Below are positions 1 through 12,065 of a DNA stretch of 64,000 nucleotides, in pieces (position 1 is the first letter of the stretch; every line of letters starts with the position of its first letter). A program made the position numbers and the translations under genes. The DNA comes from Linanthus parryae (Eukaryota > Streptophyta > Magnoliopsida > Ericales > Polemoniaceae). The notes beneath the pieces were generated by a model, which was not told the DNA's origin, made no database searches, and worked only from the letters and a program-made list of their open reading frames with translations. The stretch lies in assembly GCA_023055425.1 (NCBI GenBank), contig JALGPY010000012.1, forward strand, positions 16,627,922-16,691,921. The letters run 5' to 3'.

Positions 1-1199
1 ACCGTTTTAACCCTAGAAATCCTAAAATCAATTAAAATTGACCAAGCGCGTTAAAATTGGATTTTAACTGTTTATGTGCAAATCGCATGGTGATTGGATA
101 TGGCCTTAGGATGTGGTTTGATGTGGATGTTTAATTTTGTGGTTTGGTTTTACGGCCTGCGAGCTGATCAATTAATTGTAATAATTAATTAGGGTTTTAT
201 GGCCTGCGTGCCATTTTTCTCTCAACTTGTGAGATTTATTTTATTTAGTATAGATATTAGCTAGTGCTAGATAAAGTAGATTGTTAGCCAAGATTGAAGA
301 AAAGAAGCCCAAAGCCAAAGAAGCCACAAAAGATGGAGCATGGAGCATGGAGCATTCCACATGACTATGAAGGATGGACCAAAAGATCAAGACGCATGGA
401 GATGTGTGTTTGCTTAGGGTTCATAGATAATTCCATTGGCTTGGAATTATCTTAGTCTAGAAAAGGCCATATCCACATCACGTTTAATTTCTGTTTTGTG
501 GTTGTTTATTTATTGTCTTATTATTTGTGTGGTTGGTGTATGGATGATGCATGCAATTAGGATAATAAGATAATTAGACAACCCGGATCTATTATTTGGA
601 GTTGTGCCCAAACTCAAATAGATAGATTAGTTGATATTGATCAACAAAACAATTAAAATTGAATTTAAAATCCCTCAAATTCAAATATTGTGTTCTTGCC
701 TTCTCGTTATTTAAACACTCATTATCATCATTATTTATCAAGTTCGTGCGTGCCAAAGCATGGCGACTTGGTTCATAATGATGGAATGCGATGGCACGTA
801 ACAATGTGCAATTGCTTAGATAAGAGGTTGAACACAACTAGGCTATTAATTTGATTAAGAAACCTAGAGGCAATCAATTGGGATTATCCATATGGATGGA
901 TAAATAAGGAGTTATTTTCCCGATTGAACCAAGAGTTGCATATGGGATGCAATTGGAAATTGTTCCTACCTAGAAGTAGTCGAATTATGGGTGACTTGCC
1001 AAAGCAAGCTCATAAGGAGATGAAAAGATGGATCTTGGCCCACTAGAAAATATAAGGATATTTTCCGCATTAATATCTTGAGGGTTATTAATCCGTAGAA
1101 AAATAGTGGGAGCTATATTTAATAAACTAGCCATTATTAAATATAGTCAAAAATTCACAAATACTAAAACTTGCGTATTTTCCTTTTGTAGAATTCCAA
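1..1199 (+). other. Long leader (5' UTR) of the copia element
   Basis: No convincing coding frame. A-T rich, with a short direct repeat of ATGGAGC near 332-352. It ends in a pyrimidine-rich stretch with AG at 1190-1191, nine bases before the gag ATG, which resembles a 3' splice site. BARE-type elements are known to have long leaders. No LTR end or primer site is visible here. Confidence 0.6.
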
Positions 1200-4100
1200 A
1201 TGGCAAACAACTCATCGAGTTCACAACATTCCCTACGATCTGTCCTTGAGAAGGACAAGCTCTCTGGAACCAACTTCCTTGATTGGTACAGAAACTTGAG
1301 AATTGTTCTCAAGCAAGAGAAGAAACTGTACGCAATAGAGGAGCATGTTCCAGAAGGTCCAGAGAACCAAACACCTGTTGCCTTAAAGGCGTATCAAAAG
1401 CGTGTTGATGACGCTAATGATGCGGCCTGCCTAATGCTTTGCACCATGACCTCTGAGCTTCAGAAGCAACATGAGAACATGAATGCTGTCGATATGATCG
1501 AACATCTAAAGCAGCTCTTCCAAGAGCAGGCGAGGGTAGAGAGGTATGAGGTCTCAAAGGCACTGTTCAAATGTCATCTGGCAGAAGGGAACCCGGTGGG
1601 ACCCCATGTACTCCGAATGATCGGGTACTTGGAGAATCTCGCCCGGCTTGGGTTCCCGGTCGGCCAAGAGTTGGCAACCGATCTCGTGTTGCAATCGTTG
1701 CCCGAGAGTTATGGACAGTTCATTATGAACTATAACATGAACGAGATCGTTAAACCACTGCCAGATTTGCTCAACATGTTGAGGAAGGCTGAACAGAGCA
1801 TCAACAAGGGTAAGGGCAAGGCCATTATGATGGTGCATAAAGGAAAGGGCAAAAAGTTTGCCTCTTCCTCCAAGGGCAAAGCCAAGTCAGTTGCCAAGTC
1901 CAAGGAACAAGCCCTTAAGCCTGTTGGTGGCATTTCCAAGGTCGTGACTAAGGGTGAATGTCACTACTGTAGTCAACCTGGACACTGGAGGAGGAACTGC
2001 CCAAAATATCTGGAGGACAAGCGGCTTGGAATAGTGATTCCACCACCACCAGGTATTTTTGTTGTAGATGTCAATTTAACTGTCTCTACATCATGGGTAT
2101 TAGATACTGGATGTGGATCTCATATTTGTCGAAATATGCAGGATCTAAAGAGAAGTAAAATATTGGCTAAAGGGGAGGTAGATCTACGCGTTGGGAATGG
2201 AGCAAAGGTTGCTGCGTTGGCCATAGGCGTGTGCGAGCTATCTCTGCCCTCAGGATTAGTTTTAGAATTAAATAATTGCTATTTTGTGCATGCTATGAGC
2301 AGAAACATTATTTCTATTTCTTGTTTGGACAAGGAAGGTTTTATTATTTCAATAAAGAACAATTGTTGTTCCTTTTATTTGAATAATATTCACTATTTTA
2401 GTGCGCAATTATTTAATGGACTTTATGTCCTTGATCTAAGCAATCCTGTCTACAACATTAATACCAAGCGGATTAAAATAAATGATTTAAATCCTGCTTA
2501 TTTATGGCATTGTCGTTTAGGCCACATAAATGAGAAACGTGTATCTAGACTCCATAAGGATGGATTGCTAGACTCATTTGATTTTGAATCATATGAGACA
2601 TGTGAGGCTTGTTTATTGGGAAAAATGACAAAGTCCCCTTTCAATAAGAAAGGTGAGAGGACTAGTGAGCAATTGGCGCTCATACATACCGATGTATGTG
2701 GGCCATTTGCCACGCCTGCCAGGGGTGGTCATGTCTACTTCATTACATTTACTGATGATTACAGTAGATATGGATTTGTGTACCTTATGAGGGCAAAATC
2801 CGAATCCTTTGAAGTGTTCAAAGAATTCAAGAATGAAGTAGAGAAGCAACTTGGCAAAAGTATCAAAGCTCTACGATCGGATCGTGGAGGAGAATACTTG
2901 AGCCAGGAGTTTGACGACTATCTTAGAGAGTGTGGGATCGTGTCCCAACTCACTCCACCCGGAACGCCACAATGGAATGGCGTGTCCGAGAGGAGGAATC
3001 GAACCCTATTGGATATGGTTCGGTCTATGATGTGTCAAACCGATCTTCCATTATCATTTTGGGGCTACGCTCTATTAAGTGCAGCTTTCACCATTAACCG
3101 TGTTCCATCTAAATCAGTCATGAAGACACCATATGAGATGTGGAGTGGGAGGCGTCCCACACTGTCGTTCATGAGGATTTGGGGCTGCGATGTCTATGTA
3201 AAGCGTTTACAATCAGACAAGCTAGGGCCTAAATCGGATAAGTGTAAATTTGTGGGGTACCCTAAGGAAACTAAGGGATACTACTTCTACAATCCAACCG
3301 AGAACAAAGTGTTTGTTGCTCGGACCGGCGTGTTTCTAGAAAGAGAGTTTGTCTCTAAAGAAGCAAGTGGGAGGAATGTAGAACTTGAAGAAGTTCAAGA
3401 ACCACAAATCACTGAACCGATTATGGAACATGAACAGGAATCACAAGCGGTTGTGGATCCACCTGTTCAGGTAACACAAGAGCTTCGTAGATCTAGTAGA
3501 GTGCGCCAGGAACCCGAGAGGTACGGACTTCTCGTAACCGATTCCGGCGACACGATGCTCATAGATGATGAGCCTACTACCTATGAGGAGGCCATGAGTG
3601 GCCCAGACTCGCAGAAGTGGCTTGAAGCCATGAGATCCGAGATGGAATCCATGTATACCAACAAAGTATGGACTTTGGTGGAACCACCTGATGGGGCGCG
3701 GCCCATAGGGTGCAAGTGGGTCTTCAAGAAGAAGATCGACATGGATAATAATATGATTACCTATAAGGGCCGATTGGTGGCTAAAGGATTCAGACAGATT
3801 CATGGTATTGACTATGATGAAACCTTTTCACCAGTCGCTATGACCAAATCCATCCGAATCCTACTTGCGATTGCAGCATACTACGACTATGAGATTTGGC
3901 AGATGGATGTCAAAACAGCATTCCTTTATGGGAATCTCCTCGAGGACGTGTATATGATACAGCCGGAGGGTTTTGAGGATCCAAAGCAAGCCAACAAAGT
4001 CTGTAAACTGCAACGATCCGTTTATGGATTGAAGCAAGCTTCTAGGAGTTGGAATCGACGTTTTGATGAAGTGGTCAAAGAGTTTGGCTTCATCAGAAAC

Positions 4101-5150
4101 GAAGATGAGTCTTGTGTCTACAAGAAGGTTAGTGGGAGCTCTGTAGCTTTTCTGGTCTTGTATGTGGATGACATACTACTCATTGGAAACGACATTCCCA
4201 TGCTGCAATCTGTGAAAGATTGGCTAGGAAAGTGTTTCTCAATGAAGGACTTAGGGGAAGCAGCCTATATACTCGGTATAAAGATCTATAGAGATAGATC
4301 TAAAAGGTTGCTAGGCCTAAGTCAAAGTACATATATTGACAAGGTGTTGAAACGGTTCAACATGCAAGATTCCAAGAAGGGATTCTTGCCCATGTCACAT
4401 GGAATCACTCTTTCGAAGAGTGGTTGTCCTTCCAACGAGATTGAGAAGGAACGCATGAGTAGGATTCCCTATGCCTCGGCCATAGGATCTATCATGTACA
4501 CCATGTTATGTACTAGACCAGATGTGTCATATGCCTTGAGTATGACAAGCAGATACCAATCCAATCCGGGTGAGAGTCACAGGATTGCTGTCAAGAACAT
4601 CCTAAAGTACTTGAGAAGAACTAAGGATGCTTTCTTGATGTTTGGCGGTGAGGAAGAGTTGCGTGTAAGGGGTTACACTGATGCAAGCTTCCAAACCGAT
4701 AGAGATGACTTTAGATCACAGTCGGGATATGAGTTTTGCCTGAATGGAGCAGCGGTGAGCTGGAAGAGTTCCAAGCAAGAGACGGTGGCTGATTCTACTA
4801 CAGAGGCTGAGTACATTGCTGCAAATGGCGCAGCAAAGGAGGCTGTTTGGATCAGAAAGTTTGTTTCTGAACTTGGTGTGGTCCCTAGCATTGCGGATCC
4901 AGTGGAGTTGTTTTGTGACAACACTGGGGCGATCGCGCAATCAAAGGAACCCAGATCGCACCAGAAATCCAAGCATGTGCTCAGGAAGTTTCATCTGATT
5001 CGAGATATTATCGATAGAGGAGACGTTCGGATATGCAAGATTCCTACAGATGATAATCTGTCAGACCCGCTTACGAAGCCTCTCACGCAGCGGAAGCATG
5101 AAGGGCACACTAGGATTATGGGCATACGAGATGCGCCAGATTGGCTCTAG
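1200..5150 (+). CDS. Intact Ty1/copia gag-pol polyprotein (1316 aa)
   Basis: One open frame encodes capsid, protease, integrase, reverse transcriptase and RNase H in copia order. Visible landmarks: retrotransposon gag domain in about the first 230 residues; a lysine-rich stretch; a CCHC zinc knuckle at C254, C257, H262, C267; protease D302-T-G; GAG-pre-integrase zinc region from about H437 with CEAC; integrase D498, D561 and E597 with 35 residues between the last two, the normal DD35E spacing; reverse transcriptase with D903 and Y988-V-D-D991; RNase H acidic residues near D1161, E1204 and D1240. Length and order are typical for the family. The first ATG at 1200 gives MANNSSSSQ, a usual gag start. 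It would act in cytoplasmic particles to make cDNA and insert it in the nucleus. With all catalytic residues present it is the only element here that could supply a complete machinery; whether it is expressed cannot be seen. Confidence 0.95.
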   Translation: MANNSSSSQHSLRSVLEKDKLSGTNFLDWYRNLRIVLKQEKKLYAIEEHVPEGPENQTPVALKAYQKRVDDANDAACLMLCTMTSELQKQHENMNAVDMIEHLKQLFQEQARVERYEVSKALFKCHLAEGNPVGPHVLRMIGYLENLARLGFPVGQELATDLVLQSLPESYGQFIMNYNMNEIVKPLPDLLNMLRKAEQSINKGKGKAIMMVHKGKGKKFASSSKGKAKSVAKSKEQALKPVGGISKVVTKGECHYCSQPGHWRRNCPKYLEDKRLGIVIPPPPGIFVVDVNLTVSTSWVLDTGCGSHICRNMQDLKRSKILAKGEVDLRVGNGAKVAALAIGVCELSLPSGLVLELNNCYFVHAMSRNIISISCLDKEGFIISIKNNCCSFYLNNIHYFSAQLFNGLYVLDLSNPVYNINTKRIKINDLNPAYLWHCRLGHINEKRVSRLHKDGLLDSFDFESYETCEACLLGKMTKSPFNKKGERTSEQLALIHTDVCGPFATPARGGHVYFITFTDDYSRYGFVYLMRAKSESFEVFKEFKNEVEKQLGKSIKALRSDRGGEYLSQEFDDYLRECGIVSQLTPPGTPQWNGVSERRNRTLLDMVRSMMCQTDLPLSFWGYALLSAAFTINRVPSKSVMKTPYEMWSGRRPTLSFMRIWGCDVYVKRLQSDKLGPKSDKCKFVGYPKETKGYYFYNPTENKVFVARTGVFLEREFVSKEASGRNVELEEVQEPQITEPIMEHEQESQAVVDPPVQVTQELRRSSRVRQEPERYGLLVTDSGDTMLIDDEPTTYEEAMSGPDSQKWLEAMRSEMESMYTNKVWTLVEPPDGARPIGCKWVFKKKIDMDNNMITYKGRLVAKGFRQIHGIDYDETFSPVAMTKSIRILLAIAAYYDYEIWQMDVKTAFLYGNLLEDVYMIQPEGFEDPKQANKVCKLQRSVYGLKQASRSWNRRFDEVVKEFGFIRNEDESCVYKKVSGSSVAFLVLYVDDILLIGNDIPMLQSVKDWLGKCFSMKDLGEAAYILGIKIYRDRSKRLLGLSQSTYIDKVLKRFNMQDSKKGFLPMSHGITLSKSGCPSNEIEKERMSRIPYASAIGSIMYTMLCTRPDVSYALSMTSRYQSNPGESHRIAVKNILKYLRRTKDAFLMFGGEEELRVRGYTDASFQTDRDDFRSQSGYEFCLNGAAVSWKSSKQETVADSTTEAEYIAANGAAKEAVWIRKFVSELGVVPSIADPVELFCDNTGAIAQSKEPRSHQKSKHVLRKFHLIRDIIDRGDVRICKIPTDDNLSDPLTKPLTQRKHEGHTRIMGIRDAPDWL

Positions 5151-5153
5151 TGC

Positions 5154-5164
5154 AAGTGGGAGAC
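5154..5164 (+). other. Polypurine tract of the copia element
   Basis: AAGTGGGAGAC lies directly before the TG of the 3' LTR and four bases after the gag-pol stop codon. This is the normal place for plus-strand priming. Confidence 0.8.
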
Positions 5165-6596
5165 TGTTGGAATAGATGCCCTAGAGGCAATCTAGTTTAG
5201 TATGAATTTGTATTTGGCTAGAAAAATTCATTTATTATTTATTGGATATTTAATATAATGAAGTCCTTAGATTTACAATCGTGTTGTTTATCTTAAATAT
5301 CTCTAGTCAAGTATAATGATTAAATGGGACAATCATCTATAGACTAGTATGGGGTTGGATTGATATGGAGATATCACGATCCAACACATGGGTGTTGCAT
5401 TACGGAATGTTGCACTGGATTGACCCATCACCGAGAAGGCTACATACACGTTATGTTAAGTCACAAGTGCTTCTCGGGTACAATGGTATTGTCATCCTTA
5501 GACTTGAAGTCACTAGATATTCTAGTTGTGGATCATTGTGATCTTGGTAGCGTTAAACGCTACACCGTGACTGGGTAGTTATAAAGGCGTGTACTGGATA
5601 CAATGAGAAGCAAGCTTAGAGATCGTAGTGGATGTAGAGAGGATTTTCTCCTCCCACATAACGGGAGCAAATATCCTAGGCCACTCGAAGGATAGTGCTT
5701 ATAGAATGTCTGGCCAGACTCAAATAAATCAATATGGGATATTGATGTAATTTGCACGAATAAGGCTATTCCATGGATCGAGAAACTAGGGATTGGATAT
5801 ACGAGTGTGACTTGTATGTCTCGTTTCCAATCCGGATATGGAGGCAAAGGGATGAGACAATTACTTGTACAAGGTTGTCTAGATGACTATTCTATTAGTT
5901 GGCTAGAATGGATGTTTTGCTAGAAACCGCTCCATATTAGCAAAGAGTTGCTACCAACTAGATAGAACCTATGGGGTCACACGCTATATAGAGTTGTACT
6001 AGATTTGGGAATTAATTAATTGGATTAATTAATTAGAAGGATCACTTTGCAAACCCTTGCAAACTTAGTAGGGACTAATTTGCAAGGAAGGGACTAAATT
6101 GAATTCTAGTAGGACTAGAATAAGTCCTTTAGGTAGTTAACAAGGAGTTGTTGGACTATATAAAGGACCCTCCTTCCTTCCTTCCTCATAACTTATGCTC
6201 TAGAGAGAACATAACAAGAGTGGGAGAGAACAAAGGAGAGAGAGAGCAAGCAACAAGGAGGACGCCGCCCCCTTGCCGCCGCCCCTCGTCCCCGATGCCA
6301 AAAAGAAGGGCCGAGCCCCTTCTTTTGTCTCGTTTTGCGTGATTCCTTCACCCTCCTCTCATTCCGGGCTAGCACCAAGGAGATTGGAGATCTGGAAACA
6401 ACTCTAGGCGTGGATCAACTATAGAGAACGTGACACTATTCGCGTTTGAAGTCATCAAGGAGAACCCAAAGGTGTGTTTATGATTTCTTACCTTCACTAT
6501 CGTTATGCATCTAGACTTGTGATCCTTGGAGGGTTTTGCATGGTTATTTGTTTGATTATGCTTCCGTTTGCGCGATCCATGAATCAAAACCCTACA
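5165..6596 (+). repeat. 3' LTR of the copia element (about 1432 bp)
   Basis: Begins TGTTGGAATAG just after the polypurine tract. The end is placed at CCTACA (6591-6596) because the preceding bases resemble LTR ends of this lineage and what follows aligns with the interior of a Sirevirus LTR. A TATA box lies at 6156-6165. Short ORFs inside it are not credible genes. The right boundary is less certain than the left, since the 5' LTR is not available for comparison. Confidence 0.8.
6156..6165 (+). promoter_or_regulatory. TATA box in the copia LTR
   Basis: CTATATAAAG in the 3' third of the LTR, in the sense direction. It would place transcription start near 6190. In the 3' LTR it could drive readthrough transcription to the right. 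Confidence 0.6.
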
Positions 6597-6984
6597 CTTA
6601 ACTAGTGATAACTAAGAAGTTGTTGAAATTCTAGAGGGATCAGATCCCTTAGGCGAAGAGTTGGCCTTTTGGAGGCCGAAGTTCATAACAAATACTTCTG
6701 TCATATGCTTTACGTTTCTGTTCTTTACTTTCTTGCATACTGTCTCAGAATAGGATTTTCAAAGCTTCGAAAATCCTTTCAAAGCCTTGAAAATCTGAAG
6801 AGGTTTTAAAGTGTCTGTTTTCAGCTCAAAGCTTTGAAACTGATTCCAAAGCTTTGGGAAACTTCAGAAAGTTTATGTTTATTTTTTTAAACCACCATTT
6901 TAGCAAAATTTGCTGTACTCTATTCACCCCCCCCCCCCCTCTAAAGTATATTTGATATTTTCTTGTACCTACTTACACACTTCA
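6597..6984 (+). repeat. 3' remainder of the Sirevirus A 5' LTR, truncated on the left
   Basis: Aligns by eye with the LTR before the primer site of Sirevirus B (near 16.2-16.55 kb): both have a GGATyAnATCCCT block, a TTTGCyrTACTCTATTCA block and a C-tract followed by TCTA. Repeated palindromic TTCAAAGCyTTGAA motifs occur at 6758-6860. The missing left part is explained if the copia element inserted in this LTR. Confidence 0.65.
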
Positions 6985-6986
6985 AC

Positions 6987-6998
6987 TGGTATCAGAGC
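6987..6998 (+). other. Primer-binding site, Sirevirus A (initiator tRNA-Met type)
   Basis: TGGTATCAGAGC, the standard copia primer site complementary to the 3' end of plant initiator tRNA-Met, two bases after the LTR end at about 6984. Confidence 0.9.
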
Positions 6999-7034
6999 AT
7001 GTATCACTGTTTAGATCTAACAATATTGTGATAA

Positions 7035-10000
7035 TGAGTAATGTAGGTGAAGGTGGTTTCTCACATGGAAGATTTGCAAACATACCTCCTTTATTTTGTG
7101 GAGATAACTTTTCACTGGAGATCTTTGATAAAGATGTTCATCATAGATCAAGACATTGAACTGTGGTATATCCTTCGAAATGGACCACATATCTTAACAG
7201 TAAGAGAAGGGATTAAAACTCCCAATTCAAAATGTGAAGACTCTCTTTTTACTACTGAATTAGAAAAGTTTTCTAAAAACTATACAGGTATGAACTTATT
7301 GTATTGTGCCTTGAATGCATATGAGTTTAAGAGGTTTTGTACTTAAAAGAGTGCAAAGGAAATCTGGAACAATTGGTATTGACTTTTGAAGGAACCAGCC
7401 AAGTCAAGCAAACAAAGATTAACATATTTCTGAGGAAATATGAGCTATTCAAGATGAGCAGATGAATCAATCAAGGACATGTTCAAGAGGTTCACTGACA
7501 TAGTCAACAACCTGGAATCTTTGGGAAAGTCCTTCTCAAATGAAGAAAAATTCATAAAGATACTGAGAAGTCTTCCAAAGGCTAATCTGAAGCTTTGGGA
7601 AAGTCATTCTCAGCATCAATTGAAGAGGCTCAAGATCTAAGTCTTCTTCAAAAAGATGACTTGCAGGAAAAACTCCTCACTCATGAAATTTCCATGAATG
7701 AAGTTGATGGATAACTCTCTGAAAATGTCAAGAATCTAGCACTCAAATATTAAGAGAGTGAGAAGATTCAAAGTCTATAAAAGGAAGAAGATGATGAAGA
7801 TCCTTTTGCACTGATTTCCAAAGCCTTGACAGGGATTCTCAAGATGAAGAAAAACTTTAGAAACAAGGACTATAACATAGAAAGATCTAGACCATCAAAC
7901 AACAAGGACTACAAAGGTAAGTCCTCCTCCCATTCAAATTAAACTAAAGGACTAAACTATTTTGAATGTGGAGATTCAGATCAGTTGGTAAGAGATTGTC
8001 CTCACAAGTAGATCAAACATTATCCAAATAAGGACAAGGAGAGAAAAAATAAAGTCGTGGTTTCATCCTGGAGTGACTCTGATTCCACTACTAACTCCGA
8101 TCCAGAAGAGGATCAGGCGAACTTGTGTCTTATGGCATGATGAGAAGGATAACCCAGAAAAACACATTGAGTTAATGGGGGAAAATTTAATGTCTACTTC
8201 CTTTGATGTGCTATCTGAGATCTTGAAAAACATGCTCATGAATGAAGAGAGTTACAGAAATGAGGCAAATTTTTTGAAAGTAAAGGTTCATGAGCAAGCA
8301 AAAGAAAATTTGGAGTTTGTTTGTCAAAACAAAACTCTTAAAGTTTCTCAGGCAAACTATGACAGACATTTCAAATCTTTGGAAACCACTTTCAAATCCT
8401 TGAAAACTCAGGTCAAAGAAGTTGTATCAGAAAAATAGTTTTTAAATGACAACTTTGTTGCTCTAAAACATCAGCATGATGAATTAGAGGAACAAAAGAT
8501 CCTACTCACTGAGAAAACTGAAGAATCAAAGAAAGTTTTAACAAAATTTTCTAGCTCGTAACACTGCCTCAACTCGATGCTTGAAGGAAGTTTACACTCA
8601 GTTCACAAACATTGTTTTGGATACAATCCAAATTTTCCAAGAAAGACAATACCATTTTTATGAAATATATTAGTAAACATTCTCCTAAATGTTTTATTGT
8701 GCAAAACTTGGTCATGTTATATTGACCTGTCTCTTCATAAGAACATAATCTCACATCTTAAGGGACATGTAAGAAAAAGTTGTGTTCCAAAAGGGGTCAG
8801 ACCTCCTAACATGGTTGATCCTGAGTATGATCGCAAATATAAGATCTGGTCTAAAAGCAGGGTAAGGCATTGATTGGTATATGCAGGTTGTCACCAAGAA
8901 TACGGACCAGAATTGGATTATGGATAGTGGTTGTTCCAGACACATGAGGGGTAAGAGTTCTTTGTTTACTGAACTAGAAGAACAATCTGGAGGAAAAATC
9001 ACACTTGGTGAAAAATGGAGGTGCAACATTGTGGGCATTGGTAAAGTCGGTAGTAACTATGCATATTCTATTTCAGATGTCTATGTACTTGATGGTTTGA
9101 AGTTTAATTTGCATAGTGTTTCTCATATTTGTGACAAAGGCAACAAGGTATTTTTTGACAAGGAGAAATGTGTGGTGCAAGATGAAAAATATGGTGATTG
9201 AATTCTCGCAGCTCCTAGGTCAAAAAATGTTTATTCCTTAAATACTAACCATGTTACAGGAAAGTATCGGAAGTGTCTCAAATCTTTGAAAGACGATTCA
9301 AAGCTTTGGCACAGGAAGCTTGGGCATATCAGCATACACACCCCGAATAAAATAGTTTCTAAAGACTTAGTCAGAGGATTGCCATCCATAAAATTCAAGG
9401 ATGAAGAGGTAAGGAAGGCTTGTGCTCAAGATAAACAGAACAGGAGCTCTTTTAAGCAAAAGAAATTTGTAAGTACTTCTAGACCTATTAAACTACTTCA
9501 TATGGACTTGTGTGGTCCTATGAGAGTCAAAACTCCAAAGGGTAAGCAATATATGCTAGTTGTTGTTGATGATTTCTCTGGATTTACTTGGGATATGTTC
9601 ATATGAGAAAAGTCTAAAGCCCTAGTTGAATTTTTAAAAATTTGTAAAGAGTTATAGGCTTCTAAAAACCTACTTATTGCTTCTATCAAGAGTGATCATG
9701 GTAGAGAACTTGATTAGCTAAAATTTGATTTGTTCTGTGCGAAGCATGATATTTCTCACAATTTCTCAGCTCCTAGAAGTCCTCAGCAGAATGGTGTAGT
9801 TGAAAGGAAATTTATGAATCTTGAAGACATGTATAGGACAATGATTTTGGAAAATAATTTGCCAAAATCTTTCGGGGCAGAAGCTGCCAATACTGCCAAT
9901 TACATTTTAAACAGGTGCTTGATCATACCTATTTTGAATAAAACTCCTAATGAGTTGTTTAAAGGTAAAAACACAAATATATCTTATTTCAAACCTTTTA

Positions 10001-12065
10001 GCTGCACTTGCTTTGTTCATAAAAATGGTAAAGATAATATTGGTAAGTTTGATGCCAGAAGTGATGAAGGTATTTTTCTTAGTTACTCTTTGAGTGGCAA
10101 AACCTAATAGAGTTCTTAACAAGAGAACCAAAGTTGTTGAGGGAAGTATTCGTGTTATCTTTTATAAAAGCAAAGATGGTTCTTTGAGTGAAGGTTTTGC
10201 ATATTTGAATTTGAACAAGCATGATTCAGATGATGAAGCTGATACAAAGAATGGCAGTAGGACTGGACTGCAGGAACACATACAAGATTTTCAAAGACTT
10301 AAAAGTGGTTCTCAAAGCCATGAAATAGAAACACAAAGTCGATTACAACTGCATCAACTTCTCAAGGCCTTAAAAAGCTTCCTGGAGAACAAGAACCATA
10401 AATTCAAATGAAAATTTTCAAATATTCATCAGCTCATCCAGTGGAAAGTGTCATTTCTGATCCAACTACTCGTACACAGACTATATCTCAATTAAAGAAC
10501 TTGTGTGCTTTTAATGCCTTTTTTTATCTTGTAGAACCAAAAAATGTGATAGAGGCATTACAAGAAGAAGACTGAATTATTGCTATAAAAAGTGAGTTGA
10601 ATGAGTTTGAGAGGAACAAAGTGTTGAACTTGGTCCCTGCTCCAAAGAACCAGTATGTGATTGGAACATGGTGGGTATTCATAAACAAGTTGGATGCAAA
10701 TTGTAATGTAATCAGAAATAAAGCCAGACTTGTGGCTCAGGGCTACAATCAAGAAGAAGGTATTTATAATGAGGAGAAATTTTCTCATGTAGCTAGGTTA
10801 GAAGCCATTAGAATACTTGCTTTTTCTTCTTACAAGAACATTAAAAAATTTCAAATGGATGTCAAATGTACTTTCCTAAATGTATATTTGCAAGAAGAAG
10901 TTTATGTTTCTCAAACTCCTCGTTTTAAAAGTGATGATCTTCCTAATCATGTTTTCAAACTTGATAAATCTCTTTATGGAATTAAAAAAGCTCCAATAGC
11001 TTGGAATGAAAGACTGTCTAAGTATCTCCTTGAAAATGGTTTCAAAAGAGATTTGATTGATAAAAGATTGTTTACCAAAACACATGAGAAATATATCTTA
11101 GTAGTACAAGTCTATGTTGATGACATCTTGTTTGGTGCTACTAATGATGTTCTATCCAAGTAGTTCCCAAGTCTTATGTGCAGGGAGTTTGAAATGAGCT
11201 TAATGGGAGAGTTGAATTTCTTTCTTGGACTTCATGTTTATCAAATGAAGAAAGAAATTTTCCTACATCAGAACAAGAATACCAAGGATTTACTGAACAA
11301 GTACAATATGTATCAATCTAAGGTTGCTAAAACTCCAATGAGTTCTACTCTATCCTTAGACAAGGATCAGAATGGTAAGAGTGTGAACCAAAAAAGAATT
11401 CAGAGGTATGATTGGTTCACTACTATATCTCACTGCTAGTAGGGCAGATATTATGTTTAGTGTTTGTATGTGTGCTAGATTTCAAGCTTATCCAAAGGAG
11501 GCTCACTTAGTGGCTGTCAAAAGAATATTCAAGTATCTCAATGGTACTAAAGACTTAGGTCTTTGGTATCCAAAGAGGTATAATTTCTTTCTTTGCGGCT
11601 ATTCAGATGCTGATTTTGTAGGATAAAAATTCGATAGAAAAAACACTTCAGGATGTTGTCAATTCCTAGGCTTATCTCTGATAAGATGGCATTCAAGAAG
11701 CAAAATTCAGTAGCACTTTCAACAGCAGAAGCTGAATATATTGCAGCTGGAGCATGTTGCTCAAAGTACTATGGATAGCTCAACGAATGAGAGATCTTGG
11801 ATTTGTTTTCAAATATATTCCAATCAAGTGTGACAGCACTAGTGCAATCTCCATTACAAAAAAGCCAGTACAGTGTTCAAGGACTAAACAGATTGATGTT
11901 AGACATCATTTCATTAGATATCATGTGGAGAAAGGTGACGTGTCTTTATATTTTGTGCCTACTAATCTGCAAATTGCTGATATTTTCACTAAGCCATTAC
12001 TTGAGGATAGATTTGCAGCATTGAGATTGGAACTTGGTATGATAACCAAGAATGAAATTTTGTAG
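7035..12065 (+). pseudogene. Sirevirus A gag-pol, many stops and frameshifts
   Basis: Fragments in order: gag from the ATG at 7035; a zinc knuckle near 7950-8000 whose first Cys is Tyr; protease with DSGCSRHM near 8920; pre-integrase WHRKLGHIS at about 9307; integrase core with MDLCGPM near 9500, SDHG near 9690 and ERK near 9805; reverse transcriptase 10597-11163 with YVDDILFG near 11115; RNase H to the stop at 12063. Stops interrupt nearly every domain, for example at 9199, 9604 and 11161. It cannot make a working polyprotein. Order and motifs match Sirevirus B closely, so the two are relatives. Confidence 0.9.

Larger units (their letters stand above)
1..6596 (+). mobile_element. Angela/BARE-like Ty1/copia retrotransposon, 5' LTR outside the window
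   Basis: Visible parts in order: a leader of about 1.2 kb, an uninterrupted gag-pol frame (1200-5150), a purine-rich tract, and a 3' LTR (5165-6596) starting TGTTGGAATAG and ending CCTACA. The LTR start followed by GCCCTAGAGGCAAT resembles BARE-1/Angela LTRs (family knowledge). The 5' LTR and primer site must lie left of base 1, so LTR divergence and target duplication cannot be checked. The sequence directly after 6596 resembles the middle of a Sirevirus LTR, so this element probably inserted into the 5' LTR of Sirevirus A. It looks the youngest coding element here because its frame has no stop or shift. Confidence 0.85.

Noticed and set aside
3441..3803. Minus-strand 120-codon frame inside copia gag-pol
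   Set aside because: Shadow of the strongly coding plus strand.
6193..6378. Small genes in the copia LTR (both strands)
   Set aside because: Short, proline/arginine-rich frames in a GC-rich R/U5 region with no conservation evidence.
6597..6601. CTTAA as target duplication of the copia element
   Set aside because: The left flank is outside the window, so it cannot be tested.
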